From Pseudomonas hormoni (GTDB lineage: Bacteria > Pseudomonadota > Gammaproteobacteria > Pseudomonadales > Pseudomonadaceae): 64,000 nucleotides of DNA. Shown piece after piece: positions 37,845-47,035 of this stretch. The notes beneath the pieces are model-generated. The model had not been told where the DNA came from. It saw nothing but the letters and a program-made list of their open reading frames with translations, and ran no database searches. The position numbers and the translations under genes are program-made. The stretch is taken from assembly GCF_018502625.1 (NCBI RefSeq), contig NZ_CP075566.1, positions 501,001-565,000 on the forward strand, given 5' to 3'. Within the stretch, counting starts at the first letter, position 1, and every line of letters begins with the position of its first letter.

Positions 37845-38704
37845 TGCGACTGCCTTACTACCTAGGCTGCCCGTCCTGGAGTGAAAACGCCTGGCGCGAT
37901 TTTCTCTATCCGCAAGACGCGAAACCCTCCGATTTTCTAAATCTTTATTCTCAAGTATTCAACGCCGTGGAAGGCAACACGACCTTCTACGCGAGCCCGG
38001 CTGCCAGCACCGTGCAGCGCTGGGCCGAGACCATGCCCGAACACTTTCGCTTCACCGCCAAATTCCCCGGCGACATCAGCCACGGCGGTGACTTGCGTGA
38101 ACAACTGACCGCCACAGAAACCTTCCTGCAATTGCTCAGCCCGTTGGGCGAACGGGTTTCGCCGCTGTGGCTGCAATTGTCGAAAAGCTTCACACCCCAA
38201 CGATTGCACGAGCTGGCGGGTTTTATTGACGCGGTGGACCGGCCTTTGGCCATCGAAGTACGACACGACGATTTCTTCGCCAAGGGTGATGCCGAGCGCT
38301 CGCTTAATCGTCTGCTGCTGGATCGCGGCGTCGAACGTATCTGCCTCGATCCGCGCGCGCTTTTCAGCTGCACGTCGACCGATCCGTCGGTTCTCCATGC
38401 CCAATCCAAGAAACCCAGGGTTCCGCCCCGTCCCGCGGCGTTCACTCAGTTCCCGCAAGTGCGCTTCATCGGCCATCCGCAGCTGGAAGCCAACGATCCG
38501 TTCCTGGTGCCCTGGGTCGAGAAAATCGCCCTGTGGATCGAAGAGGGCCGCACGCCGTATATCTTCCTGCACACCGCCGACAATCTGTTGGCCGCAAAAC
38601 TGGCGCAACGTTTTCACGCAAAACTGATGCTGCGTTTGCCTGGCTTGCCGCCGCTGCCTGAGCTATACAGAGAGCCCGCCGCCGAGCAACTTGGCCTGCT
38701 CTGA
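37844..38704 (+). CDS. DUF72 family protein
   Basis: The 286-residue product is a member of DUF72, a TIM-barrel-like family of unknown function. Typical signatures are seen: YYLGCPSWSENAWRDF at the N-terminus, FNAVEGNTTFYASP, the PEHFRFTAKFPGDISH segment and RPLAIEVRHDDFF. The start at 37844 overlaps the previous stop; the longer frame at 37805 is rejected. Family structures suggest a metal-dependent enzyme of unknown substrate. It is coupled with the small upstream gene and followed after 33 bases by a PEP mutase-like gene. Confidence 0.85.
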   Translation: MRLPYYLGCPSWSENAWRDFLYPQDAKPSDFLNLYSQVFNAVEGNTTFYASPAASTVQRWAETMPEHFRFTAKFPGDISHGGDLREQLTATETFLQLLSPLGERVSPLWLQLSKSFTPQRLHELAGFIDAVDRPLAIEVRHDDFFAKGDAERSLNRLLLDRGVERICLDPRALFSCTSTDPSVLHAQSKKPRVPPRPAAFTQFPQVRFIGHPQLEANDPFLVPWVEKIALWIEEGRTPYIFLHTADNLLAAKLAQRFHAKLMLRLPGLPPLPELYREPAAEQLGLL

Positions 38705-38737
38705 GGCGGATTCCCTGCCTTTTTCAGGAGCCTGCCA

Positions 38738-39559
38738 ATGGATGCGCAAACCCTTCGAGCCCAGGCGTTCAAAGCGCTGCATGAACGCGACGGCGCTTTT
38801 GTCATTCCCAACCCGTGGGACGCCGGCTCGGCGAAGATGCTCGCGAGCCTGGGCTTCGAGGCGCTGGCGACCACCAGTGCCGGTTATGCCTTTTCCAACG
38901 CACGCCCGGATGGCGGATTGACGCTGGAAGATACGCTGGCGAACGTTCGGGCGATTGTCGCGGCTACCGATCTGCCGGTGGCGGTCGATCTGGAAAACGG
39001 TTTTGCCGACGATCCGGTCGAGTGTGCGCAAAGTATTTTGCGAGCCGCCGCAGCAGGCGCCGTGGGTGGTTCGATCGAAGACGCCACGGGTCGCGCAGAG
39101 GCTCCGATCTACTGCTTCGAGCATGCGGTGGCACGGATCGAAGCCGCTGTCGCCGCCGCTCGCAGTTTGCCGTTCCCCTTCATGCTGACGGCCCGGGCCG
39201 AGAACTTCCTGCATGGCAATCCCGATCTGGACGACACCATTCGCCGCTTGCAGGCCTTCGCCGAAGCAGGCGCCGACGTGCTGTATGCGCCGGGTCTGCG
39301 CAGCGCTGAAGACGTATTGGCGGTGGTCCGCGCCGTGGCGCCCAAACCGGTGAACGTGTTGATGTCTGGCGGGCTCAAACTGACGGTCGAGCAGTTGAGC
39401 GAAATGGGCGTCAAACGCATAAGCGTCGGCTCGGCACTGGCCCTGGCTGCGTATGGCGAATTCTTCCGGGCGGCCGAAGAGATCAAGACCGCGGGCACCT
39501 TCAGCTTTACGTCGCGGTCAATGCCGTACGCGCAGGCCAATCAATTGTTCAAAGGCTGA
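38738..39559 (+). CDS. Isocitrate lyase/PEP mutase superfamily protein
   Basis: The 273-residue TIM-barrel protein has the PEP mutase/isocitrate lyase signatures: PNPWDAGSAKMLASLGFEAL, VDLENGFADDP (metal-binding Asp/Glu), GGSIEDATG and TARAENFL. A lyase or hydrolase acting on a small alpha-keto or 2-methylisocitrate-like substrate is expected. The KKCGH-type catalytic cysteine motif of true isocitrate lyase is absent, so the assignment stays at superfamily level. The next gene starts two bases after its stop, implying coupling. Confidence 0.85.
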   Translation: MDAQTLRAQAFKALHERDGAFVIPNPWDAGSAKMLASLGFEALATTSAGYAFSNARPDGGLTLEDTLANVRAIVAATDLPVAVDLENGFADDPVECAQSILRAAAAGAVGGSIEDATGRAEAPIYCFEHAVARIEAAVAAARSLPFPFMLTARAENFLHGNPDLDDTIRRLQAFAEAGADVLYAPGLRSAEDVLAVVRAVAPKPVNVLMSGGLKLTVEQLSEMGVKRISVGSALALAAYGEFFRAAEEIKTAGTFSFTSRSMPYAQANQLFKG

Positions 39560-39561
39560 CA

Positions 39562-40257
39562 ATGCGGTTTTTGCGGGTGCTGCTGGTGTTGGTGGTGATG
39601 CTCGGTGTGGCGGGCGTGAGCGTCTGGCGCGGCTGGATCTCGCTGCCGCCGCAGTGGAACCCGTGGGCGCCGCTGGACGTCAAGGCCGAACCGAACCTGT
39701 TGACCCGCTACAAACTGATGCGGCTGCGCGATGACCCGCAATTGTGCGAGCAAGCCCTGAGCAGTTCCGGATTGCGCGTCGCCCCTCAAGCCGACAGCCC
39801 TGACGCAAAGTGTCCGTTGGACGACGCCTTGCGCGTGCAGGGCGGCGACGTCGCCCTGAGCAGCAGTTTCCTCGCCAGTTGCCGCCTGGCGGTGTCGTTT
39901 GCCCTGTTCGAGCATCACGCGTTGCAACCTGCGGCGCAGGCGGTGTATGGGCAAGCGGTCACCCGCGTCGACCATCTGGGGAGCTTTGCTTGTCGCAATG
40001 TTTACGGCCGTGAGAATGGCAGACTCAGCCAGCATGCCACGGCGAACGCGCTGGATATCGCCGGTTTTCGCCTCGCCGACGGCCGATCGATCAGCGTGCT
40101 CAAGGATTGGCCGAAGGATAATCAGGACGCACGGTTTTTACGTCAGGTCCGCGACGGCGCCTGCGACGTGTTCAGTGTGGTGTTGGGCCCGGACTACAAC
40201 GCCGCCCATCGCAATCATTTTCACGTGGATGTCGGGCCGTGGTGGGTGTGTCGCTGA
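39562..40257 (+). CDS. Extensin-like family protein (peptidoglycan-related)
   Basis: The 231-residue protein has an N-terminal membrane helix (residues 3-22) and an extensin-like C-terminal domain with six cysteines and the conserved SQHATANALDIAGFRLADGR and HRNHFHVDVGP motifs. His, Asp and His here resemble the zinc ligands of the LAS/VanY-type D,D-carboxypeptidase fold, so periplasmic peptidoglycan trimming is plausible. It begins two bases after the PEP mutase gene and appears to end this unit; the following gene converges. Confidence 0.85.
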   Translation: MRFLRVLLVLVVMLGVAGVSVWRGWISLPPQWNPWAPLDVKAEPNLLTRYKLMRLRDDPQLCEQALSSSGLRVAPQADSPDAKCPLDDALRVQGGDVALSSSFLASCRLAVSFALFEHHALQPAAQAVYGQAVTRVDHLGSFACRNVYGRENGRLSQHATANALDIAGFRLADGRSISVLKDWPKDNQDARFLRQVRDGACDVFSVVLGPDYNAAHRNHFHVDVGPWWVCR

Positions 40258-40274
40258 GGGGCTGTTATTGAAGA

Positions 40275-40895
40275 TCAGGCGGCGATGCGCAGGTTCTGCA
40301 GAACGATCGGTCGCGCCCAGCCGATGTCGAAATCAAAGTTCTTCTGTTGTTCCGCGAGCTCTTCGGCCGGGAACGGCGGGAATGGCTTGTCCAGCAGGTC
40401 CATTTCGAATTCGGCGATTGGCAGGTGCAATGGACGCGGTTGCGGCGCCGGGCCGGCTTCTGGCACGGGTTGACCCGCGGTCAGCACGATCGGGCGAACC
40501 CAGCCGCTTTCGAAGTCCTGCTGTTTCTGCTGAGCGACGATTTCTTCTGCCGGGAACGGTGGGAACGGTTTGTCTGCCAGGTCCATGTCGAACTCGGCAA
40601 TCGGCAGGAACAGTGGCTCGGGTGGCTTGACCTGGGTTTCCTTCACATCGCATTCACGCTGGGAAACAATGTGCGCCAGCAGCTCGCTGCCAATCGTAGG
40701 CTCGACCGGGCTCTCGAGATCGACCGCTGGAAAATCGAGAGAAGCCGGCACGACATCGCCCGACTGATCGGCCAGGGCCTGGGCAAAAAAATCCTGCCAC
40801 AGGTGACTGACGCCGCTCAGTGCTTGGGAGTTTCGCAGGCCAAAATCGCCGTGGGGCGAGATGTAACCTATCGATGTGCGTTGAATGTCTGACAT
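40275..40895 (-). CDS. Conserved hypothetical protein with two internal copies of a ~48-residue motif
   Basis: The 206-residue protein has a Gly/Ser-rich N-terminus (to residue 90) and two consecutive copies, about residues 108-155 and 159-206, of a module starting PLxLPIAEFxMDLxDKPFPP and ending GWxRPIVL. There is no signal peptide, membrane helix or catalytic motif. The module, which mixes prolines, Phe and acids, may be a short binding repeat. I recall related unnamed proteins in pseudomonads. It converges on the extensin-like gene and is 93 bases from rsmJ, which diverges from it. Confidence 0.75.
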   Translation of the reverse strand: MSDIQRTSIGYISPHGDFGLRNSQALSGVSHLWQDFFAQALADQSGDVVPASLDFPAVDLESPVEPTIGSELLAHIVSQRECDVKETQVKPPEPLFLPIAEFDMDLADKPFPPFPAEEIVAQQKQQDFESGWVRPIVLTAGQPVPEAGPAPQPRPLHLPIAEFEMDLLDKPFPPFPAEELAEQQKNFDFDIGWARPIVLQNLRIAA

Positions 40896-40988
40896 TTCTC
40901 TCGGTCGACGCTCAGCTCTGGCAAAATGCTCGTTAGTTTTGTTATCGGCCGTTTTTGCCGATCATTAATTTTTTGAGCGTGTTTTCCC

Positions 40989-41771
40989 ATGATTGAGCAA
41001 CCGGCGGCTTGCCGCATCCATGTCGAGGCCCTGGGCACGGCTTTTCAGCCACAGGCCGAGCAATGGGCCGAACGCCTGGGCCTGCCGTTGCAGGTGACCG
41101 ATGGCGAGTTTGCCTTGCAGGTGGGTGAGCAGGGTTTGCAGTTGCAACAGCTGGGGCCGGACGCGCCGGGGCCGGTGCGGGTGGACTTCGTCGAGGGTGG
41201 CGCGGCTCATCGCCGGTTGTTCGGCGGTGGCACCGGTCAGATGATCGCCAAGGCTGTTGGCATCGCGCAGGGCGTGCGTCCGCGGGTGCTGGACGCCACG
41301 GCGGGGCTGGGCAAGGATGCGTTCGTGCTGGCGAGCCTGGGTTGCGAGATGAGCCTGATCGAACGCCAGCCGTTGATAGGTGCGTTGCTTGAGGATGGTT
41401 TGGCACGCGGTGCGGAAGATTTCGACGTGGCGTCGATTGTGGCGCGCATGCGTTTGCTCAAGGGCAACTCGATCGAGGTCATGCGCAACTGGGAGGGCGA
41501 GCCGCCGCAGGTGATCTACCTCGATCCGATGTTTCCCCACCGTGAGAAAACCGCGCTGGTGAAGAAGGAAATGCGCCTGTTCCGGCCGTTGGTGGGGGAT
41601 GACCCGGATGCGCCCGCGTTGCTGGAGGCCGCGTTGGCATTGGCCAGCCATCGGGTGGTGGTGAAGCGTCCGCGCAAGGCGCCGTGCATTGCGGGGCCGA
41701 AGCCGAGTCATGCGCTGGACGGGAAATCCAGTCGGTATGACATTTATCCGAAGAAGGCGCTCAAGCCTTAA
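40989..41771 (+). CDS. rsmJ: 16S rRNA (guanine-1516-N2)-methyltransferase
   Basis: RsmJ methylates G1516 of 16S rRNA. The 260-residue protein carries a Rossmann methyltransferase domain: [20 protein letters not shown] (SAM site), [16 protein letters not shown], and the catalytic/target segment [19 protein letters not shown]. The C-terminal [20 protein letters not shown] is characteristic of the family (formerly YhiQ). It lies upstream of mexL by recalled gene order in P. aeruginosa. Confidence 0.93.
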   Translation: MIEQPAACRIHVEALGTAFQPQAEQWAERLGLPLQVTDGEFALQVGEQGLQLQQLGPDAPGPVRVDFVEGGAAHRRLFGGGTGQMIAKAVGIAQGVRPRVLDATAGLGKDAFVLASLGCEMSLIERQPLIGALLEDGLARGAEDFDVASIVARMRLLKGNSIEVMRNWEGEPPQVIYLDPMFPHREKTALVKKEMRLFRPLVGDDPDAPALLEAALALASHRVVVKRPRKAPCIAGPKPSHALDGKSSRYDIYPKKALKP

Positions 41772-41783
41772 AACCGCGTCGAT

Positions 41784-41881
41784 CGCCTTTGCGGGCAAGC
41801 CTCGCTCCTACAGGGTTTGCGTGTTCGCAGATGTTGAACACGACAAATATCCTGTAGGAGCGAGGCTTGCCCGCGAAGGCG
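41784..41881. repeat. REPIN
   Basis: TTTGCGGGCAAGCCTCGCTC and TAGGAGCGAGGCTTGCCCGC form the arms, between rsmJ and the converging mexL. Confidence 0.92.
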
Positions 41882-41904
41882 TCCGCCAAAACACTGTCAA
41901 ACGA

Positions 41905-42549
41905 TCAGGCTGTCTCTGGCCGATAAGCCCGCATAAACAACCCCACCACTTCCCGCACATGTTCCTCGGCCGCATCCCCGGTCAACGGCTCACCACAGCC
42001 ATACAACAAGCGAAAATTCCCCGCGCCCTTGAGCAGGCAAAAGAAATGCTCCGCCGCGTTACGGGGCTTGTCGATGCTCAACGCACCGCTCTGATCCACC
42101 TTGCTCAGCAACCGCTCCATGCCATGCAGCATGCGCTCCGGTCCGGCTTCGAAGAAGATTTGCGAGAGCTTCGGGTCCTGGCTGCCCAGCGTCATCATCA
42201 ACCGGTGCAGGTTGACCGATTCATCGCTGTTGATCAGGTGATGAAAACCGCGCGCGATGTTCAGCAGCACCGTTTCCACTGAAATGCCGTCGGGCAATTC
42301 GAAAAACAGCGTAGGTAATTGCTCTTCGCACTTGGCCATCACCGCGGCGGAGAACAGCGTCTCCTTGTCGTTGAAATGGCTGTAGACGGTCAGCTTCGAC
42401 ACGCCAGCTTCAGCCGCGACGGCGTCCATGCTGGTGCTCGCATAACCATTGCTCAGAAACAGGATTTTCGCCGCATCGAGGATCGCCTGGCGTTTGGCCA
42501 GATCCTTGGGGCGGCCCGGACCATTGGGTGCTGAAAGATTGTTCGGCAT
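41905..42549 (-). CDS. mexL: TetR-family repressor MexL
   Basis: The 214-residue repressor has an N-terminal helix-turn-helix (AILDAAKILFLSNGYASTSM, then AVAAEAGVSKLTVYSHFNDK) and a helical C-terminal ligand domain. It is divergent from mexJ, and its position (mexL-mexJ-mexK) and size match P. aeruginosa MexL (212 residues), which represses mexJK and its own gene. The 93-base gap contains palindromes that would be its operators. Confidence 0.88.
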   Translation of the reverse strand: MPNNLSAPNGPGRPKDLAKRQAILDAAKILFLSNGYASTSMDAVAAEAGVSKLTVYSHFNDKETLFSAAVMAKCEEQLPTLFFELPDGISVETVLLNIARGFHHLINSDESVNLHRLMMTLGSQDPKLSQIFFEAGPERMLHGMERLLSKVDQSGALSIDKPRNAAEHFFCLLKGAGNFRLLYGCGEPLTGDAAEEHVREVVGLFMRAYRPETA

Positions 42550-42560
42550 ATTCGTTTTTA

Positions 42561-42605
42561 ATACTGGACTGGTGAGTTTGCTATTAATAACATACTAGTC
42601 AGTAT
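42561..42605. promoter_or_regulatory. Probable MexL operators in the mexL-mexJ gap
   Basis: ATACTAGTCAGTAT at 42592-42605 is a 14-base imperfect palindrome, and a related inverted sequence ATACTGGACTGGTGAGT is at 42561-42577. The first overlaps a -10-like TATAAT (42603-42608) for mexJ. Position in the divergent gap, palindromy and similarity of the two sites support a TetR-type operator; repression of mexJK by MexL is known in P. aeruginosa. Confidence 0.6.
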
Positions 42606-42642
42606 AATTATTCCAAGCACCATTAGCGAAAGGTCCTTCACC

Positions 42643-43743
42643 ATGTTCCGCTATGCCTTGCCCCTCGCATTGCCAGTCAGTCTGGCGTTTTTATTGTCTG
42701 CGTGTGGTCACGAAGAGGCGCCGCAAGTCACTGTTCGACCGGCCATGGTCGTGCAGCCAGAGCCTTCGGCCCAGGCGATGGAAAGCTATCCCGGTGAAGT
42801 CCGTGCTCGCTACGAACCGGACCTGGCCTTCCGCATTGGCGGCAAAGTCAGCCGACGACTGGTCGAAGAAGGGCAGCGGGTCAAGGCCGACCAGCCTTTG
42901 GCAGAACTCGATCCCCAGGACGTGCGCCTGCAACTGGAAGCTACCCGCGCCCAGGTCGCGGCGGCCGAAGCCAATCTCAATCTCGTACGCGCCGAGCGTG
43001 ATCGCTACAAGACCCTGATGGATCGTCAGATGGTCAGCCGTTCCCAGTACGACAATTCTGAAAACCTCTACAGATCCGGTGAAGCGCGCCTGAAGCAGAT
43101 CAAGGCCGAGTTCAACGTCTCTACCAACCAGGCCAGCTACGCCGTATTGCGCGCGCCTCAGGACGGCGTCGTGGCCAAGCGCGCGGTGGAAGTCGGGCAA
43201 GTCGTCGCCGCCGGGCAAACCGTGTTTACCCTCGCCACCGATGGCGAACGCGAAGTGCTGATCAGCCTGCCGGAACAGAGCTTCGGTCGTTTCAAGGTCG
43301 GTCAGCCGGTGTCGGTGGAACTCTGGACCCAACCCGATCAACGATTCGCCGGACGCATCCGTGAGCTGTCACCTGCCGCCGATCCAAAGTCCCGCACCTT
43401 CGCCGCCCGCATCGCATTCACTGCCGGCAAAGTCCCGGCCGAACTCGGCCAGAGCGCCCGGGTATTCATCCAGACCGCCGATGTGGTGTCGCTATCGGTG
43501 CCGCTGTCGGCCCTCACCGCAGAAAACGGTGCCACCTACGTGTGGGTCCTGGGCGCCAACAACACCCTGAAAAAAGCCCCGGTCCGGGTCGGTGCATTCG
43601 GCGAGAAAACCGTGCCGGTGCTCGAAGGCCTGAACGCAAGCGACTGGGTGGTGGCGGCCGGTGTCCATGTGCTTCATGACGGGCAGCAAGTGCGCCCGGT
43701 GGATCGCTCCAACCGCGTGGTCAATCTGGCGGACAAGGAGTAA
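42643..43743 (+). CDS. mexJ: RND efflux membrane fusion lipoprotein MexJ
   Basis: MexJ is the periplasmic adaptor of an RND efflux system. The 366-residue precursor has a lipobox (LLSAC, Cys21), a barrel-sandwich lipoyl domain (VRARYEPDLAFRIGGKVSRR, RLVEEGQRVKADQPLAELD), an alpha-hairpin (LEATRAQVAAAEANLNLVRAERDRY), and beta-barrel (LRAPQDGVVAKRAVEVGQVV). The mexK start lies six bases after the mexJ stop, so they are one operon. In P. aeruginosa MexJK exports triclosan and, with OprM, some antibiotics; no outer-membrane channel gene is present here. Confidence 0.9.
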   Translation: MFRYALPLALPVSLAFLLSACGHEEAPQVTVRPAMVVQPEPSAQAMESYPGEVRARYEPDLAFRIGGKVSRRLVEEGQRVKADQPLAELDPQDVRLQLEATRAQVAAAEANLNLVRAERDRYKTLMDRQMVSRSQYDNSENLYRSGEARLKQIKAEFNVSTNQASYAVLRAPQDGVVAKRAVEVGQVVAAGQTVFTLATDGEREVLISLPEQSFGRFKVGQPVSVELWTQPDQRFAGRIRELSPAADPKSRTFAARIAFTAGKVPAELGQSARVFIQTADVVSLSVPLSALTAENGATYVWVLGANNTLKKAPVRVGAFGEKTVPVLEGLNASDWVVAAGVHVLHDGQQVRPVDRSNRVVNLADKE

Positions 43744-43749
43744 TCCCCG

Positions 43750-46700
43750 ATGGGTTTCAATCTTTCCGAATGGGCGCTGCGTAATCGCCAGATCGTACTG
43801 TTCCTGATGCTGTTGCTGGCGATTGTCGGCGCGCTTTCCTACACCAAGCTCGGACAAAGCGAAGACCCGCCGTTCACCTTCAAGGCCATGGTGATCCGAA
43901 CCAACTGGCCGGGGGCCACCGCCGAGGAAGTGTCGCGCCAGGTCAGCGAGCGAATTGAAAAGAAACTGATGGAAACCGGCGAGTACGAGCGCATCGTCTC
44001 GTTCTCCCGACCGGGTGAATCCCAGGTGACGTTCGTTGCGCGTGACTCCATGCACTCGGTGGAGATTCCGGACCTCTGGTATCAGGTCCGCAAGAAGATC
44101 AGCGACATTCGTCATACCTTGCCACCGGGTATTCAGGGGCCTTTTTTCAACGATGAATTCGGCACCACGTTCGGCAATATCTATGCGCTGACCGGCGACG
44201 GTTTTGATTACGCGGTACTCAAGGACTACGCCGACCGCATCCAGATTCAGCTGCAACGGGTCAAGGATGTGGGCAAGGTCGACCTGCTCGGGTTGCAGGA
44301 CGAGAAGATCTGGATCGAACTTTCCAACGTCAAACTCGCCACCCTCGGCTTGCCGTTGGCGGCGGTGCAGCAGGCGCTTGAAGAGCAGAACGCGATGTCC
44401 ACGGCCGGCTTCTTTGAAACCACCAGCGAGCGATTGCAGCTACGGGTTTCAGGGAATTTTCAGACGGTAGAAGAGATCAAGAACTTCCCGATCCGCGTTG
44501 GTGATCGTACGTTTCGTATCTCCGATGTCGCGAACGTTCGTCGCGGTTTCAACGATCCACCGGCGCCACGCATGCGCTTCATGGCGGAAGACGCCATCGG
44601 CCTGGCCGTGGCGATGAAGGACGGTGGCGACATTCTGGTGCTGGGCAAGGCGCTGGAAATCGAGTTCGCCAGAATCCAGAAAAACCTTCCGGCCGGCATG
44701 CAACTGCGCAAGGTTTCCGACCAGCCGGCTGCGGTAAAAACCGGCGTGGGTGAATTCGTTCAGGTGTTGGTGGAAGCGCTGGCGATTGTGTTGCTGGTGA
44801 GTTTCTTCTCCCTCGGTGTGCGCACCGGTATGGTGGTCGCGCTGGCCATTCCGCTGGTGCTGGCCATGACCTTCGCCTGTATGTATTACCTCGGCATCGG
44901 CCTGCACAAGATTTCCCTCGGTGCGCTGGTGCTGGCGTTGGGCTTGCTGGTGGACGACGCGATCATCGCCGTGGAAATGATGGCGATCAAAATGGAGCAG
45001 GGCTTCGACCGCATCAAAGCCGCGAGTTACGCCTGGACCAGCACCGCGTTCCCGATGCTCACCGGTACGCTGATCACCGCCGCCGGGTTCCTGCCGATTG
45101 CCACCGCGCAATCGGGCACCGGCGAATACACCCGTTCGATTTTTCAGGTAGTGACTATCGCGCTGCTGGCATCGTGGATTGCGGCCGTGGTTTTCGTGCC
45201 GTATCTGGGGGAGAAACTCCTGCCGGATCTGGCGAAGATTCACGCGGCGAAACACGGCACTGGACAACCGGACCCTTACGCCACACCGTTCTATGAGCGT
45301 GTCAGACGTCTGGTGGAATGGTGCGTGCGCTGGCGCAAGACGGTAATCGCGCTGACGGTGGTGTTGTTCATTGCCTCCATCGTGTTGTTCCGTTTTGTGC
45401 CGCAACAGTTCTTCCCGGCCTCGGGGCGACTGGAATTGATGGTCGATCTGAAACTCGCCGAAGGCGCTTCGCTGAGCAACACCGCCGACGAGGTTAAACG
45501 CCTTGAAGGTTTGCTGAAGGACCACGCCGGCATCGACAACTACGTGGCCTACGTCGGCACCGGTTCGCCGCGCTTCTATCTGCCGCTGGATCAGCAACTG
45601 CCGGCGGCGAGCTTCGCCCAGTTTGTCGTCCTGGCCAAGACCATCGAAGACCGCGAAACCCTGCGTACCTGGCTGATCGAAACCCTCAACGAACAGTTCC
45701 CGGCCCTGCGTTCGCGGGTGACGCGTCTTGAAAACGGCCCGCCGGTTGGCTATCCGGTGCAGTTCCGGGTCACCGGCGAACACATCGAGGAAGTCCGCGC
45801 CCTGGCCCGCAAGGTGGCGGCCAAGGTTCGCGAAAATCCCCACGTGGCCAACGTCCATCTGGACTGGGAAGAGCCGAGCAAAGTCGTTTATCTGAACGTC
45901 GATCAGGACCGCGCGCGAGCGCTGGGTGTAAGCACTGCGAACCTGTCGAAGTTTCTGCAAAGCTCGCTGACCGGTTCCAGCGTCAGCCAGTACCGCGAAG
46001 ACAACGAGTTGATCGAAATCCTCCTGCGCGGCACGTTGCATGAACGCACCGAGCTGTCGTTGCTGCCAAGCCTGGCGGTGCCGACTGACAACGGCCGCAG
46101 CGTCGCGCTGTCGCAAATCGCGACGCTGGAATACGGCTTTGAAGAAGGCATCATCTGGCACCGCAACCGCTTGCCGAACGTGACGATTCGCGCCGACATC
46201 TACGGCAAGGAACAACCAGCGACGCTGGTGCAGCAGATCATGCCGACGCTCGATCCTGTTCGCGCTGAGCTGCCTGATGGTTACTTGCTGGAAGTCGGCG
46301 GGACTGTGGAGGACTCGGCCCGCGGCCAGAACTCGGTGAAAGCCGGTGTGCCGCTGTTCATTGTAGTGGTGCTGACGTTGCTGATGCTGCAACTGCGCAG
46401 TTTCTCACGCACGGTGATGGTGTTTCTGACAGCGCCATTGGGATTGATCGGCGTGACCCTGTTCCTGATGGTGTTCCGCCAGCCATTTGGTTTTGTGGCC
46501 ATGCTCGGGACCATCGCGCTGTCCGGGATGATCATGCGTAACTCGGTGATTCTGGTGGACCAGATCGAACAGGACATCGCCGCCGGGCTCAAGCCCTGGC
46601 AGGCGATCATCGAGGCCACGGTGCGTCGTTTCCGGCCGATCGTGCTGACCGCGCTCGCCGCCGTATTGGCGATGATCCCGCTGTCACGCAGCGTGTTCTT

Positions 46701-46815
46701 CGGGCCAATGGCGGTAGCGATCATGGGGGGCCTGATTGTGGCGACGGCGTTGACGCTGCTGTTTTTGCCGGCGCTGTATGCGGCTTGGTTCCGCATCAAG
46801 AAAGAACCCGCCTGA
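43750..46815 (+). CDS. mexK: RND efflux permease MexK
   Basis: The 1021-residue inner-membrane pump uses proton flow to expel drugs. Twelve membrane segments are seen, TM1 at residues 11-30 and a cluster near 340-470 and 860-1000. The paired aspartates of the proton relay lie in LALGLLVDDAIIAVEMMAIK (TM4, near residue 402). The sequence starts MGFNLSEWALRNRQIVLFLM, typical of the HAE-like branch of MexK rather than MexB. Size matches P. aeruginosa MexK. It follows mexJ directly and ends in a REPIN. Confidence 0.9.
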   Translation: MGFNLSEWALRNRQIVLFLMLLLAIVGALSYTKLGQSEDPPFTFKAMVIRTNWPGATAEEVSRQVSERIEKKLMETGEYERIVSFSRPGESQVTFVARDSMHSVEIPDLWYQVRKKISDIRHTLPPGIQGPFFNDEFGTTFGNIYALTGDGFDYAVLKDYADRIQIQLQRVKDVGKVDLLGLQDEKIWIELSNVKLATLGLPLAAVQQALEEQNAMSTAGFFETTSERLQLRVSGNFQTVEEIKNFPIRVGDRTFRISDVANVRRGFNDPPAPRMRFMAEDAIGLAVAMKDGGDILVLGKALEIEFARIQKNLPAGMQLRKVSDQPAAVKTGVGEFVQVLVEALAIVLLVSFFSLGVRTGMVVALAIPLVLAMTFACMYYLGIGLHKISLGALVLALGLLVDDAIIAVEMMAIKMEQGFDRIKAASYAWTSTAFPMLTGTLITAAGFLPIATAQSGTGEYTRSIFQVVTIALLASWIAAVVFVPYLGEKLLPDLAKIHAAKHGTGQPDPYATPFYERVRRLVEWCVRWRKTVIALTVVLFIASIVLFRFVPQQFFPASGRLELMVDLKLAEGASLSNTADEVKRLEGLLKDHAGIDNYVAYVGTGSPRFYLPLDQQLPAASFAQFVVLAKTIEDRETLRTWLIETLNEQFPALRSRVTRLENGPPVGYPVQFRVTGEHIEEVRALARKVAAKVRENPHVANVHLDWEEPSKVVYLNVDQDRARALGVSTANLSKFLQSSLTGSSVSQYREDNELIEILLRGTLHERTELSLLPSLAVPTDNGRSVALSQIATLEYGFEEGIIWHRNRLPNVTIRADIYGKEQPATLVQQIMPTLDPVRAELPDGYLLEVGGTVEDSARGQNSVKAGVPLFIVVVLTLLMLQLRSFSRTVMVFLTAPLGLIGVTLFLMVFRQPFGFVAMLGTIALSGMIMRNSVILVDQIEQDIAAGLKPWQAIIEATVRRFRPIVLTALAAVLAMIPLSRSVFFGPMAVAIMGGLIVATALTLLFLPALYAAWFRIKKEPA

Positions 46816-46833
46816 CCTTTGTTGGATTCAAAG

Positions 46834-46933
46834 ACGCCTTCGCGGGCAAGCCTCGCTCCTACAGGTTTTGAGTCGACCGCATAATTTGCGAACGACATAT
46901 CCCCTGTAGGAGCGAGGCTTGCCCGCGAAGGCG
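46834..46933. repeat. REPIN with a partial extra REP half
   Basis: CTTCGCGGGCAAGCCTCGCT and GCGAGGCTTGCCCGCGAAGG are the arms, between mexK and the Fic gene. A further fragment, GGCTCCTACAAGTA (46939-46952), looks like the end of a third REP unit. Confidence 0.9.
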
Positions 46934-47035
46934 TTCTCGGCTCCTACAAGTATTTCAGAAACCTCTGATATTGAGTCAGAGGGACCTGAATGCTGTACTC
47001 AAGCCTCAGTTTCATGAGGTTTTGAGACAGCAATA

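Noticed and set aside
44449..46392. A 647-codon minus-strand ORF opposite mexK
   Set aside because: It lies wholly within the RND permease gene and has the atypical His/Gln/Arg-rich composition of antisense shadows.
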